DNA from: Alteromonas pelagimontana
GTDB taxonomy: Bacteria > Pseudomonadota > Gammaproteobacteria > Enterobacterales > Alteromonadaceae
Assembly: GCF_002499975.2 (NCBI RefSeq)
Contig: NZ_CP052766.1
Coordinates: 3,410,001 to 3,474,000, forward strand
Direction of reading: 5' to 3'
DNA: 64,000 nt
Shown: one piece after another, positions 46,403-55,978 of the stretch
How positions within the stretch are numbered: position 1 is the stretch's first letter
Layout of the letters: every line of letters begins with the position of its first letter
Program-made: the position numbers and the translations under genes
Notes under the pieces: model-generated
The model's database searches: none
The model's input: only the letters and a program-made list of their open reading frames with translations
What the model was told of the DNA's origin: nothing

Positions 46403-46422
46403 TCTATTCCCTGGTGATGACT

Positions 46423-47331
46423 ATGCAAACGCTGCTAAACGATATTTATACTGAAGTGCTGCCTATGCTGGGGCAGGGGAAAGTAGCGAACTACATTCCC
46501 GCCCTGGCATGTGTTGACCCGAACCAGTTTGGCATCGCTATCTGCGATAATCGTGGAGAAATTACCAAAATAGGTGATGCAGACCAGGAATTCTCAATTC
46601 AGAGTATTTCAAAAGTATTCAGTTTAATTATCGCCATCAATAACTACGGGCCAGAGCTATGGAACCGTGTGGGAAGAGAGCCTTCCGGCCTGCCGTTTAA
46701 TTCTCTGGTGCAACTGGAATATGAGAACGGTATCCCGCGGAACCCTTTCATTAATGCAGGCGCGCTGGTGGTAAGCGATATGAACCAGTCTCGTTTTGCT
46801 TCGCCACATTTGGGCATGCGGGACTTCGTTCGCCGTGTTTCCGGGCACGAAGATATTTTTATCGACAGAGAAGTGGCCGAATCCGAATACGCCCATCGTT
46901 CCCGCAATGCGGCCATGGCGTACCTGATGAAATCTTTTGGCAATTTTGAAAACGAAGTGGATGACGTGCTGCACAATTATTTCTCTGCCTGTGCGCTTCG
47001 CATGTCCTGTGTGAATATGGCCAAAGCCACGAACTTTCTTGCCAACAGAGGCTATAGCTTGTTTAGCAACGAGAAGGTTTTGTCACAAGATGAGACCAGT
47101 CAGGTTAACGCGCTACTGGCAACCAGCGGACTGTACGATGAAGCGGGAAGTTTTGCGTTTCGCGTGGGGTTACCGGGTAAAAGCGGTGTCGGTGGCGGCA
47201 TTATTGCCATTGTTCCCGGCCGTTTTTCCATTTGTGTCTGGTCACCCGCGCTGAATAAAATGGGAAATTCTTTGGTGGGCGTAGCGGCATTGGAATCGCT
47301 TACCAATCGAATTGGCTGGTCGGTGTATTAG
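46423..47331 (+). CDS. glsA: Glutaminase
   Basis: A 302-residue serine-dependent glutaminase converting glutamine to glutamate and ammonia. The family signature is clear: [19 protein letters not shown], then the catalytic SxxK in [26 protein letters not shown], and the C-terminal [18 protein letters not shown]. Length is normal. The start could be ATG 46423 or a GTG/ATG just upstream (46414, 46417); GGTGA precedes 46423. It is a single-gene unit followed by the converging lipoprotein gene. Confidence 0.93.
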   Translation: MQTLLNDIYTEVLPMLGQGKVANYIPALACVDPNQFGIAICDNRGEITKIGDADQEFSIQSISKVFSLIIAINNYGPELWNRVGREPSGLPFNSLVQLEYENGIPRNPFINAGALVVSDMNQSRFASPHLGMRDFVRRVSGHEDIFIDREVAESEYAHRSRNAAMAYLMKSFGNFENEVDDVLHNYFSACALRMSCVNMAKATNFLANRGYSLFSNEKVLSQDETSQVNALLATSGLYDEAGSFAFRVGLPGKSGVGGGIIAIVPGRFSICVWSPALNKMGNSLVGVAALESLTNRIGWSVY

Positions 47332-47366
47332 GAGCGTTACCGTATTTGTTGAAAGAAGAACAGCTG

Positions 47367-48449
47367 CTAATAACCCGTAAGTTCCATAAACCCTTCTCCA
47401 GTATGGTTTCCTTTAACACTGACAGCGCCTTCGTAATAAGAAAACGTGGCCTGATTCCATTGCTGTGACTTTTTTGGCGCAATGCGAATATCGATGTTTT
47501 GTGAAGGGATTGCCATATGCCATTGCACCGGCACGCGCCGGGCGCCAATTTGTTCATTGGCGACAACCTCAAGCGCAATTTCTTCTGAGGTAAGGTGAGT
47601 GACATTTCCGCTTTCTTCAATTACGGAGGCGGTGATGTAAGGCGGATTATCTTTTACGTGCATGCGAAAGGCCATCAGCTTTTTGCCGTTATCCAGATGC
47701 AGAGAAAACCAATCCCAGCCAAGGGCTTCTTGCCTGGCCAGATGAGATGTCCATTCGTGATCGAACCATCCTCTTCCCTGCACGCTGTGCGACTTGCCGT
47801 TGACATTGATTGTGCCGCCCAATTCTATAAAGGGTTGGCTGTAATAGTAAGAGCGCAGGCTGGCATCTGCGGATTTTTGGCTGATGCCTTGGTTACCATG
47901 CAGCACATATGGCCCCTCAGACGTTAAAGATAGCTGTAGCGTCGCATTATCTTCAACTGTAAAGCTTAAAGTGGCAGGGAAGGGCGCATTTTCAGCAGAT
48001 GCTGACCATTGCCAGTCGTCCAGATACAATTGAAACGGGCTTGTCTCAACAGCAGCGTTGCCCACGCCGCCTCTGGCAAATCGTTCTTCAAACCAGTGTT
48101 TTGATTGGCTGTGCAGTGATGCATGAGCCATCCAGGTTTGACCATTTTCCCAGTTGTTTTGAACACTGCTATTTTGAATGCGAAACAAAGTAAACTGGAC
48201 ACCGAAAAATGCTCCGTCGCTATCTTCCAAATTGGCTGTGAGATACCACCATTCAAGCCGATAATCCGCGTGGCTTTTATGATCAGCGGGTAGTTGCATG
48301 GGTCGGCTAAGGCTGACTTCTGAAGCATCCTTATTAACTTCACCAGCACGCGCAAAAAAGGGTTTTTCTGAGGAGGGTTCGCCAGAAGGCGTGCAGCCGC
48401 CGATCAGCCATGCCAGTGCGATAAATGTCAGCGTATTTTTAATCCACAT
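47367..48449 (-). CDS. attH: Lipocalin-like lipoprotein, AttH/CrtC family
   Basis: A 360-residue lipoprotein: signal sequence IALAWLIGGC gives Cys19. The body matches the AttH/CrtC fold of two lipocalin-like halves, with YRLEWWYLTANL, FGVQFTLFRI, WMAHASLHSQSKHWFEERFARG and GRGWFDHEWTSHLARQEALG. It overlaps the end of the permease gene by 11 bp, so all three genes form one operon (51530-47367). The layout is that of AttEFGH systems. The lipoprotein probably binds the hydrophobic ligand that the ABC transporter moves. The ligand is unknown. Confidence 0.82.
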   Translation of the reverse strand: MWIKNTLTFIALAWLIGGCTPSGEPSSEKPFFARAGEVNKDASEVSLSRPMQLPADHKSHADYRLEWWYLTANLEDSDGAFFGVQFTLFRIQNSSVQNNWENGQTWMAHASLHSQSKHWFEERFARGGVGNAAVETSPFQLYLDDWQWSASAENAPFPATLSFTVEDNATLQLSLTSEGPYVLHGNQGISQKSADASLRSYYYSQPFIELGGTINVNGKSHSVQGRGWFDHEWTSHLARQEALGWDWFSLHLDNGKKLMAFRMHVKDNPPYITASVIEESGNVTHLTSEEIALEVVANEQIGARRVPVQWHMAIPSQNIDIRIAPKKSQQWNQATFSYYEGAVSVKGNHTGEGFMELTGY

Positions 48450-50868
48450 TCATTGCCTCTCTGGTGTTAATTTTTGACGACAATTTGCCTACAGGCAGGC
48501 TTAGCAGAACCATTAGCAAACCGATGCTGATAGCGGCTGACTGCACCATAACTATTGGGTCGATAACGAGGGGATAGGTCCAGTAAAAGGCGTAGCGATT
48601 AACCCGGTCTACGAGCAACCAGGACAATAAAATTCCTGCTGGTATCGCCATGAGTGTGCAGAATACCAGGATTAATAAGTACTGGCCAAGCAGCCCGAAT
48701 CGGATGGCAAGCGACCGGACCCCCAGCGCTCGAAGCAACGACAACTGAGGCCGCGTATCCAGCGACAACAAGGCCACCGACATAAGAAAAGACAGCGCAG
48801 CCACTAGCAGCGTGACAACATTAAGCGCATCGGTGATGACAAAGGTGCGATCAAATTCCGCCAGAGATAACGCCATAATGTTGTCGGTATCATACAACTT
48901 CGCTGAGGCATCAAGTGTATTGGCCCATTGTTGAATGTCAGCCTGGCTCATTTGCTGACCCATAATGGCGATAGCACCGTTAATTTCGCCGCGCTCAGAA
49001 ACCTGATCCGGCGGCAGTAACACTTGTGATGCAGGATTGCCGTAGTCAGGATAAATACCAATTACGGTGTAGTCTTTTTGGGTTTCACCAGCAAATGAAA
49101 GTTGGACGGTTTGACCGGTTTTAAGGTTTAGCCGGTACGCTGTTTGCTGGCTGACAAACAAGCCGGTGTGCTCAATAAACTTACGCCACGGATGCAAAAT
49201 AGTGCTGTCTGTAAGCAGGCTTTTTTGAAACTGGGCTTCTGTAGGGAAACTGCGCACTTCTACCTTTGCATTGTTTATAGTGCCTGCAGCTGCGTAACGG
49301 GGAATTAACGTTAAGCCTTCAGGTGCTTGTTTAATGGCTTCTTGCGGTGCGGCGGTGTAAAGATAGGCCTGTGCAAACAGGCGCTGACTCAACCAGCTTT
49401 CGGTCGCTTGGCGAAAGCTATCAACCATGACGTTCATCCCTACGTTTGCCGTAAGCGCGATAAAGAAGGCACAGGCAGCGAGACGTGTACGCAGCGATAG
49501 CGCCACCGCGCTGTGAAAGCTCCAGTGCCACACTGGCCAGCGCGCAGGAATTACACGGCTGCAAACCGCCAATAATGCCGGCAGAAAAACGGCCATTAAT
49601 GTACAGCCGGCCAATAGAACCGTGGCTATTCCTGTTAGTGCACCCGTTGTCGTAGGTATGAGCAGGAAAATTAAGCCGCTGAGAATCCACAGTACTACTG
49701 CTATGGGAAGAAGCCCGCGCACATACACAGGTGTCGGCGCGCGCCGAAGTTGTAAGCTGGCTTTTAACTTACGCAAGGGAATCATGGCGACAAGTGCGAC
49801 AGCAAGAGCGCTGATAAGCCATGCCGGAAGAAACCAGATAACCAGAGACTGTGACTGATTCTGGTAAGCCGCATTAAACAGACTGGAAAAAGTCTGAGAC
49901 AGCGCAGGGCTTACCCAATGGCTGATCTGAAAGCCCAAAATGACTCCCGCTGCGCTGGCAAGACCGGTTAGTAACAACATCTCTAATAAGAGTGACAGCG
50001 TAATATAATTGGCCGACACTCCCAGCTGGCGCAGCCGGATGAGCGTTGCCAGACGGGCGCGATACATTAAATGTAAGGCATTAATTATAATAAAAAGGCA
50101 AACCAGCGCCATCAGCATGCCCATTGCCCAAAGGTTGAGTTTGAAACTGTCAGGCACCGAGCCTTGATCCAGCTCCGAAAATTGTTCGGTTAATGTCAGG
50201 TGCGAAGGTAACGCAGTGTTAAGTGCTTCACGCTTCGCTTTGTTCATCTTGCCAATCCACGCCATGCCGCTGAGTGGATAACCATTGAGGCTTCTGTCTG
50301 ACGCATAAAATTGGGCAATATCAATAACGACAGTGTTATCGGGAACGGCGCTATGCATTACTGCAGCGAAGTGCTGCCATTGATTGTGAGGCAGTTTTAC
50401 CTCGACGGAGGTGGCGTTACTGAGCCGGGCAGCAAGGTGCGGATTCATTCCTGCGGGAGCGTAACCGCTGGCGTCTGCCAATCCCGCGGCAGGAGAGAGT
50501 CCAGGCGGGAGTGCTGTGCTGTCAAAGGCGATTACCGAAATAGGAACGGTTTCTGTTGCTTCTTTTACATAAGTGTCAAACTGTACGAAGGCTGCGAGTT
50601 GAGTAAAGCCCGCGCGCCGCAGTAACGCATAATCATGTTGGGTTGGGGGTTGGCTTTGCTGTTTTGCTGAAACTACATAGTGGAAAGCCAGCGCTGGTGG
50701 CTTACTGATGGATTGGGAGGCGTTGTCATTTATCAGTGCCACTGCGGTTAGCCCGGCGCACGCGGTTGCGACCGAAAACCATACCAACAGGGGTTCCCAC
50801 GCTCGCTGTCGGGCAAGTGCAACCAGTGTTTTTAAGGTAAGAAGCAACGCGGTTATTGAGCGCTGCAT
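48439..50868 (-). CDS. FtsX-like ABC permease, AttFG type
   Basis: An 809-residue membrane protein with an N-terminal helix, a large periplasmic region (about 50-260), two FtsX domains of three to four helices (about 265-430 and 685-800) and a second periplasmic loop between them. This duplication, in one chain, equals AttF plus AttG or the LolCE/MacB-like fused permeases. TMs are clear at VCLFIIINALHLMYRAR and ALSFLMSVALLSLDTR-type sequences. With the ATPase (stop 3 bp before its start) it would form a type VII ABC system working on periplasmic or outer-membrane substrates. Confidence 0.85.
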   Translation of the reverse strand: MQRSITALLLTLKTLVALARQRAWEPLLVWFSVATACAGLTAVALINDNASQSISKPPALAFHYVVSAKQQSQPPTQHDYALLRRAGFTQLAAFVQFDTYVKEATETVPISVIAFDSTALPPGLSPAAGLADASGYAPAGMNPHLAARLSNATSVEVKLPHNQWQHFAAVMHSAVPDNTVVIDIAQFYASDRSLNGYPLSGMAWIGKMNKAKREALNTALPSHLTLTEQFSELDQGSVPDSFKLNLWAMGMLMALVCLFIIINALHLMYRARLATLIRLRQLGVSANYITLSLLLEMLLLTGLASAAGVILGFQISHWVSPALSQTFSSLFNAAYQNQSQSLVIWFLPAWLISALAVALVAMIPLRKLKASLQLRRAPTPVYVRGLLPIAVVLWILSGLIFLLIPTTTGALTGIATVLLAGCTLMAVFLPALLAVCSRVIPARWPVWHWSFHSAVALSLRTRLAACAFFIALTANVGMNVMVDSFRQATESWLSQRLFAQAYLYTAAPQEAIKQAPEGLTLIPRYAAAGTINNAKVEVRSFPTEAQFQKSLLTDSTILHPWRKFIEHTGLFVSQQTAYRLNLKTGQTVQLSFAGETQKDYTVIGIYPDYGNPASQVLLPPDQVSERGEINGAIAIMGQQMSQADIQQWANTLDASAKLYDTDNIMALSLAEFDRTFVITDALNVVTLLVAALSFLMSVALLSLDTRPQLSLLRALGVRSLAIRFGLLGQYLLILVFCTLMAIPAGILLSWLLVDRVNRYAFYWTYPLVIDPIVMVQSAAISIGLLMVLLSLPVGKLSSKINTREAMNVD

Positions 50869-50870
50869 GG

Positions 50871-51530
50871 TTATCCTATCATCTGCGATAGTGCACCGTG
50901 AGTTAGCAGATAATGATGATCAGCTTGCGAAGCCACTTCCTGACTATGAGTCACTAACACTAACGTGGTTTGGCGAGCCTTACATTCATTAAATAAGCAG
51001 CTTATAACATTATCGCTGGTGGCTTCATCAAGGTTGCCGGTGGGCTCGTCAGCAAGAATTAACGAAGGGCGATGGTTTAGCGCCCGAGCAATAGCTACAC
51101 GCTGTTGTTCGCCGCCGGAAAGGGAGGTGACTGCATTATTCGCTAGCTGATCTATGCCTAACTGTTGCAGTAACTGCCGTTGCAACGCGGGGTCAAAATT
51201 CCCTTTAAGGCGCGCCGTAAACGCTACGTTGTCCCATACGTTAAAGCATTCCAGTAAATTAAAATTTTGAAATATTACGCCCAGATGATTGGCACGAAAC
51301 GCATCTGCCCCGGATGTGGATAACTGATGCACTGCAGTATCATCGACACGGATGTCGCCAGAATCAGGCTTATCAAAACCGGCTATTAAGGCAAGCAACG
51401 TTGATTTGCCACAACCCGATGCGCCCTGAATACTGGCAGATTCTCCAGCTGGCAGTTGCAGCGACAAGTTGCTTAAAATAGGCGCGGTGTGCGCCGGGAA
51501 ACGCCGGGATAAGTGTTGAATATGTAACAT
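50871..51530 (-). CDS. ABC transporter ATP-binding protein, LolD/AttE type
   Basis: A 219-residue ATPase subunit: Walker [10 protein letters not shown] at residues 36-44, Q-loop in [16 protein letters not shown], signature [15 protein letters not shown], Walker [13 protein letters not shown] and the switch His in [10 protein letters not shown]. It belongs to the LolD/MacB subfamily that pairs with FtsX-like permeases. It leads the operon. A TTG at 51542 would add four residues. No strong ribosome site was seen for either start. Confidence 0.88.
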   Translation of the reverse strand: MLHIQHLSRRFPAHTAPILSNLSLQLPAGESASIQGASGCGKSTLLALIAGFDKPDSGDIRVDDTAVHQLSTSGADAFRANHLGVIFQNFNLLECFNVWDNVAFTARLKGNFDPALQRQLLQQLGIDQLANNAVTSLSGGEQQRVAIARALNHRPSLILADEPTGNLDEATSDNVISCLFNECKARQTTLVLVTHSQEVASQADHHYLLTHGALSQMIG

Positions 51531-51795
51531 TGAGACAGGCAAACGCTATGGCAAAGTGTTGTATTGCTATACGTAATACTAATCCGTCTTGATCTGCGCT
51601 TACTTTCTACAGCGGCTACGTAAAGCGATGTTAACCAGCTTTTCTTAACCTTGGAGCGCAGCGGAAAGGGGCAGATACCACGGGGCAAAGCCTCTGGGTT
51701 TAACACGCGAAATTCACCTATAAGTGATCTGCAGCCGCATCCGTGCTGCTGAAGAGATCTTCGTGAAAAAGCGCTGAAGATTCGGGACCAGGGAA

Positions 51796-52509
51796 TTAGT
51801 GGTTAAGAAAATTATCCAGTTCTTCACCTGTAATTTTTGAAATCTGTGAGAACAAATACCACAGCGCCGTTACCAACAAAATCATGCTGGGAATCACTAT
51901 TACCGGATAACTCAATGCTGTCATGCGACCAAGTTCTTCAGTATAGGCGGTGGAGCCAGGCTCGCTCACCAGAATCATTTTAGCCAGAATATAATTGAGG
52001 GCTGAAGATAAAAAGAAAGACCCTGCAACGATATACGAACTGACTGCAACCTTACGATTGAATTCATGTTCCTTGCCTTTTTGCTCAAGCACGCGATTAA
52101 GGTGAGGCCAGTTAATTATCTGATCATTTAGAATGAGCATTTTGACTAACGGCTTTTTGGTGTACTGAGTGATCACCACAGCAATACCAATAAGAGCAGG
52201 AATGGCAGCTTCTTTAATGGCGATGTATTCGGCAGGCAGTTTCAACAAACTGATACCGCCTGTTAGCAACACACTGATAATACCAAGGATGGAAAAGCCA
52301 TTGACTTTGCCAGACTGTTTTAAATCCCAGATGCCGTATATAAACGGAAACGCCAGTGCCGCGACAATACTCCAGGCCGGGCCAAGATAATCTTCCGAGC
52401 TAGCATAGCTCATAAGGACTACGGGAATAACGATATTAAAAGCCAGATTACCGAAGAATCCTTGATTCTGGTTTTGCGGCTTATTTGTTTCATTTGATGA
52501 TGAGGTCAT
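51796..52509 (-). CDS. VC0807-like integral membrane protein
   Basis: A 237-residue protein with six or seven membrane helices, including NIVIPVVLMSYASSEDYLGP and YIAIKEAAIPALIGIAVVIT. I recognise it as resembling the VC0807 family of proteobacterial inner-membrane proteins of unknown function. It stands alone between the ABC operon and the rhomboid gene, with 44 bp between it and the latter on the same strand, so it might be a distal member of the yjf cluster. Confidence 0.62.
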   Translation of the reverse strand: MTSSSNETNKPQNQNQGFFGNLAFNIVIPVVLMSYASSEDYLGPAWSIVAALAFPFIYGIWDLKQSGKVNGFSILGIISVLLTGGISLLKLPAEYIAIKEAAIPALIGIAVVITQYTKKPLVKMLILNDQIINWPHLNRVLEQKGKEHEFNRKVAVSSYIVAGSFFLSSALNYILAKMILVSEPGSTAYTEELGRMTALSYPVIVIPSMILLVTALWYLFSQISKITGEELDNFLNH

Positions 52510-52553
52510 AACTTCTATTCACATTCGAGGAGCGTTCAGTATACGAGATATCG

Positions 52554-53102
52554 CTACTTGCCCCAAGCCCAGGCTGCGATTAAACCGCCAATAAATCCGA
52601 ACAAGTGGTATTCAAACGATACAAAGCCACGGGAAGGCAACACACCAATAAGCATACCGCCATACAATATGGCTACCAGTACAGAAATAATCATGTATGG
52701 GATCTTTTTGGAACGGAATCCGCCGAGGAGCAAAAATCCGAAGTAACCATATACCATGCCACTGGCACCAATATGAATTGCAGAGCGACCAAACAGCCAA
52801 ACCCCAAGACCGCCAATCACAAATATTGACAGGGTAATATAGAAGAAACGCTTTTGACCCCACTGTAACGTAAGCCACATAAACAGCAGCAGCGGCATGA
52901 GATTCGCAGCCAGATGAGTCGGTGAGCCATGTAAAAACGGTGCGGTAAAAATCTGGCCGATATAGTGCCACGAGCGTGGAATAACACCAAACCGGTTAAG
53001 GCTGTTGCCGGTCAGCAGATTAACAATTTCAATGGCGATCAGAATGGCGGCAACGCTAGCCAAAAATCGCAATTGTGTTTTTAACAGTGGCATTTGGCTC
53101 AT
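52554..53102 (-). CDS. Rhomboid family intramembrane serine protease
   Basis: A 182-residue protein with about six membrane helices. The rhomboid residues are visible: [12 protein letters not shown] (His and Asn of helix 2, near 58-67), the catalytic Ser114 in [10 protein letters not shown], and His166 in [11 protein letters not shown]. It should cleave membrane helices of other proteins in the inner membrane. Its ATG overlaps the stop of the ATP-grasp gene upstream, so it is translationally coupled to the yjf cluster. Its small size also fits rhombosortase, but no GlyGly-CTERM substrate was seen here. Confidence 0.85.
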   Translation of the reverse strand: MSQMPLLKTQLRFLASVAAILIAIEIVNLLTGNSLNRFGVIPRSWHYIGQIFTAPFLHGSPTHLAANLMPLLLFMWLTLQWGQKRFFYITLSIFVIGGLGVWLFGRSAIHIGASGMVYGYFGFLLLGGFRSKKIPYMIISVLVAILYGGMLIGVLPSRGFVSFEYHLFGFIGGLIAAWAWGK

Positions 53103-54274
53103 AAGATTATGTGGGGCAGATAGCGCGACAGGTCCTGAGTGATTTCACAGGTATCCTCTCGAATTGAAATGCCGCCGGGTTTATCATCGATTAACCAACT
53201 GCCGATTAACGTATAGTTGTTCTCAAACCGTGGTAGCGGATGAAATGCCTGAATGATAAACCCTTCTTCGCCGTAAGGGCCATCCGACAGCAGATTTTCT
53301 CTGCCATTTTCCAATAATGAAATATTAGCGCCTTCACGGGAGAAAAGCGGTTTTTTTATCCACTTACCTGAGTCTGATCCCTTGGCCAATGATGAAAAGT
53401 CGTCGGCAAAGTATGCAGGCAGCAGGTTAGGGTGGTTAGGAAACATTTGCCACAGCAAAGGCAATAACGCTTTATTAGAAATTATCGCTTTCCATAATGG
53501 CTCAATCCAATTGACATTGGCGTCAGCTAGCGCATCAGCGTACGACTCTCTGAGCATAAATTCCCATGGATACAGCTTAAAGCAGTCGGTTATCGGCATA
53601 TTGGCTAAGTCAGTGAATACGCCGGTGTCTCCTAAACCAATATCATCAATAAATACAAAGTCTGTATTTATGCCAGCAGCGGCAGCGCAATCCTGCAAGT
53701 ACTGTACGGTGCCTCTGTCTTCATCTGTATCTTTGCAGCAAGCGAAATGCATCTGGTTTATCTGGTGGAAACGCGCGATTTCATCAAAGCGGTGGATGAG
53801 CTTTTCTTGTAGAGAGTTAAACTGATCGGCTTTACGATGAATGTTGCCACGGTCGACTTGTTGTTCCAACCACAGCCATTGCCAAAAGCCGGATTCGTAA
53901 AGCGATGTGGGGGTGTCGGCGTTGTTTTCCAGCAATTTTGCCGGTCCTGAGCCATCGTACACCAGATCAAGGCGGGAATAGAGCGACGGTTGCCTGGTAG
54001 CCCAGGAAGCTTTTAGCAAATCCCAGTAAGGCTCCGGTATCTGAAAACGCCGAAGCAACGTTTCATCGTTAACAACGTTTTCTACCGCAGCCAGACACAT
54101 CTGATGAATTTCCTCGGTAGGATCTTCAATGTGCTTCTCGATTTGTGTCAAAGTGAGCTGATAATAAGCGGATTCATCCCAATAAGGCTCACCGTACATG
54201 GTGTGAAAATGAAAGCCGAATTCGGCGGCCAGCTGTTGCCAGTTTGGCCGCGGCTTTATCGAAATTCTTAACAC
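53099..54274 (-). CDS. yjfC: Glutathionylspermidine-synthase-like ATP-grasp protein (YjfC/YgiC)
   Basis: A 391-residue protein matching the C-terminal, ligase half of glutathionylspermidine synthase without the amidase half. Seen motifs are [38 protein letters not shown] and [13 protein letters not shown], with the ATP-grasp metal residues in the last two. The family likely couples a carboxylate to an amine, but the E. coli relatives do not make glutathionylspermidine as far as is known. GTG 54274 directly follows the stop of the DUF1190 gene. It belongs to a five- to six-gene operon. Confidence 0.85.
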   Translation of the reverse strand: MLRISIKPRPNWQQLAAEFGFHFHTMYGEPYWDESAYYQLTLTQIEKHIEDPTEEIHQMCLAAVENVVNDETLLRRFQIPEPYWDLLKASWATRQPSLYSRLDLVYDGSGPAKLLENNADTPTSLYESGFWQWLWLEQQVDRGNIHRKADQFNSLQEKLIHRFDEIARFHQINQMHFACCKDTDEDRGTVQYLQDCAAAAGINTDFVFIDDIGLGDTGVFTDLANMPITDCFKLYPWEFMLRESYADALADANVNWIEPLWKAIISNKALLPLLWQMFPNHPNLLPAYFADDFSSLAKGSDSGKWIKKPLFSREGANISLLENGRENLLSDGPYGEEGFIIQAFHPLPRFENNYTLIGSWLIDDKPGGISIREDTCEITQDLSRYLPHIIL

Positions 54275-54889
54275 TTATCCGCCCCAGCCTCCTGCACGGC
54301 TGCTGCTTCCCCAACTGGATTTAGCGCGAACGGAACTGCCAAAGCCGCCACGGCTCATAGTGCGAGTTACTGTCGGTTTGGCTTTGTACACCGAAGGCGA
54401 TACTTTGTAATTCCGCTTGCGAATATCGCCGTCAAACACTTGCCCGTTAGCAGTAACCCAGCGCGAGCGAAACGGTGAATTACGTGAAAACGAGGTGTAA
54501 AGCGGCTGCGAGTAATAGGGCCGTTGATTTAATAGATTGCTGACCATAAAGCCAGCCATAAACGGCATAAAGAAGCTGCCGCTGCTGGTTTCAACCTGGC
54601 GGCACTGGTTTGTACCAAACTCGTATTCGCAATCATTAGCGGTTGAAAAACGGGGACTGGTCCGCTCGGCTTCTTCAACGGCTGTCTGATACGCCGCATC
54701 ACATTTTGCTGCTGCATCCGGGTTGGCGCTTTTACATTCATCCAGCGAGGCATAAATAGTGGCGTCCTGACGATTATCCGCGCAGCCCGTCATCATCACG
54801 CCCGCTACGCCTACCGCCAGGGGTTTTAGAGAAAACGCCTTACGCATGTGCGCAAGGTCAATGTGTTTTGTGCGTTTTCGTTGGCTCAT
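54275..54889 (-). CDS. yjfM: DUF1190 lipoprotein (YjfM/YgiB)
   Basis: A 204-residue protein with a lipoprotein-type signal: after a basic N-terminus, VAGVMMTGC gives the lipidated Cys near residue 36. It has Cys pairs in LDECKSANPDAAAKCDAAY and EYEFGTNQCRQ-type segments, then SSGSFFMPFMAGFM and a Ser/Gly/Arg-rich tail. This follows E. coli YgiB/YjfM closely. It is always paired with the ATP-grasp gene. GGAGG 6 bp before ATG is one of the strongest ribosome sites here. Function is unknown. Confidence 0.85.
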   Translation of the reverse strand: MSQRKRTKHIDLAHMRKAFSLKPLAVGVAGVMMTGCADNRQDATIYASLDECKSANPDAAAKCDAAYQTAVEEAERTSPRFSTANDCEYEFGTNQCRQVETSSGSFFMPFMAGFMVSNLLNQRPYYSQPLYTSFSRNSPFRSRWVTANGQVFDGDIRKRNYKVSPSVYKAKPTVTRTMSRGGFGSSVRAKSSWGSSSRAGGWGG

Positions 54890-54899
54890 AGCAAACCTC

Positions 54900-55316
54900 C
54901 TAATAGGTCATGCAAGCGGCGTTAAGCAATCCTACGGCAATCGACATTGCCGCCAACATAGTGCCAGCAGAAACTTCGTTGTTATTGATCCGCTCAGCAA
55001 TTTTGGGCATGAATGTAAAACGCAGCAAAGCGAAGGCAAGAGATTGCGCAATAATGGCTACTACGCCCCAGATAGCAAAATCGATAATGGATAAAGAATT
55101 GGCGGCAGCGCCAGAAAGCGCTAAGGAAAAACCAATCAGCGCACCACCAAAACCAACGGCAGCGGCAACATTTTTATCTTCTTTCACCAGTTTCCATTCG
55201 TCGTGTGGGGTAACAAAGGCATACACAATTTTGAAGATAAACAAAAAGACTACAGAAATAGCAAAGTACAGAGCAAAATTGTCAAGCCCTGCCAGTGAGT
55301 TCATTACGTGTTCCAT
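54900..55316 (-). CDS. yjfL: DUF350 membrane protein (YjfL)
   Basis: A 138-residue protein with four predicted membrane helices, for example YFAISVVFLFIFKIVYAFV and ALIGFSLALSGAAANSLS, typical of the YjfL (DUF350) family of inner-membrane proteins. It lies between yjfK (12 bp upstream) and yjfM, matching the E. coli order. A role as a membrane partner of the PspA-like and ATP-grasp proteins has been proposed from gene order only. Confidence 0.85.
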   Translation of the reverse strand: MEHVMNSLAGLDNFALYFAISVVFLFIFKIVYAFVTPHDEWKLVKEDKNVAAAVGFGGALIGFSLALSGAAANSLSIIDFAIWGVVAIIAQSLAFALLRFTFMPKIAERINNNEVSAGTMLAAMSIAVGLLNAACMTY

Positions 55317-55328
55317 GCGGGTTTTCCT

Positions 55329-55976
55329 TTATCCGTTAATTTGAATATCAGCAGGTTGAATATCAAAGCCTGTGCTAATGACCAGACAGCGATCGAGATT
55401 ATTTCCTACTACTTTTTCTTCGCCTACGACAAGTAAAGATTCAGTACGATCATTATCAAGTGGGCGCTCATACAGCATTATAAACTGATCCGTGGTACTG
55501 ACGTCACCATCTTCTTCGTAAGTGGTTTCTGTCACCGCGACGGGCGGAGAAACGTCGCCAACTGCTTCCCATACTCTTGTGTAGGTATGGCCTTCCAGTG
55601 AGTACGTAGGTTGCGAAATAATATTGTTAAGACAGTCCTGCCACTGCGAATCGCTGCCGATGGTCTTGGTCTCATAAAAATGCCAAAGCTTGACATCGGT
55701 GATGTGGTTTTCGCTCATGCCGCCATCAAGCACTACCTGTAAAAAGGCGTCATCATCGGTGTAGAATCTTAACAAGTCGCCGCCTGAATCCAGCGGCGCG
55801 TGACCTACAGCCTGTATCAACTGCGACCGCGCTGCAGCTTCGATAACCAGTTCAGGTTCGAGCAAACTTAGCTTCAGGCTATCAAGTTCAAATGAGCCAC
55901 CAAGGTAAAGCCCCATTACTTCAGGTGCTTTAGGCTTGCTGGGCTTGTTATCTTTTCCAAACAACTTGCCAAACAT
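55329..55976 (-). CDS. yjfK: DUF2491 family protein (YjfK)
   Basis: A 215-residue soluble protein of the YjfK (DUF2491) family, seen as GLYLGGSFELDSLKLSLLEP near the N-terminus, DGGMSENHITDVKLWHFYET in the middle and TDQFIMLYERPL in the second half. No signal or membrane helix. It follows the channel gene by 2 bp. Function is unknown; a membrane-associated scaffold role is possible. Confidence 0.83.
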   Translation of the reverse strand: MFGKLFGKDNKPSKPKAPEVMGLYLGGSFELDSLKLSLLEPELVIEAAARSQLIQAVGHAPLDSGGDLLRFYTDDDAFLQVVLDGGMSENHITDVKLWHFYETKTIGSDSQWQDCLNNIISQPTYSLEGHTYTRVWEAVGDVSPPVAVTETTYEEDGDVSTTDQFIMLYERPLDNDRTESLLVVGEEKVVGNNLDRCLVISTGFDIQPADIQING

Positions 55977-55978
55977 GG

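Noticed and set aside
52554..53102. Rhomboid as a rhombosortase
   Set aside because: Size fits, but no GlyGly-CTERM protein is present in the window, so only the general rhomboid call is supported.
54275..54310. Gly-Gly tail of the DUF1190 protein as a GlyGly-CTERM signal for the rhomboid
   Set aside because: No hydrophobic helix and basic end follow the glycines; the protein simply ends there.
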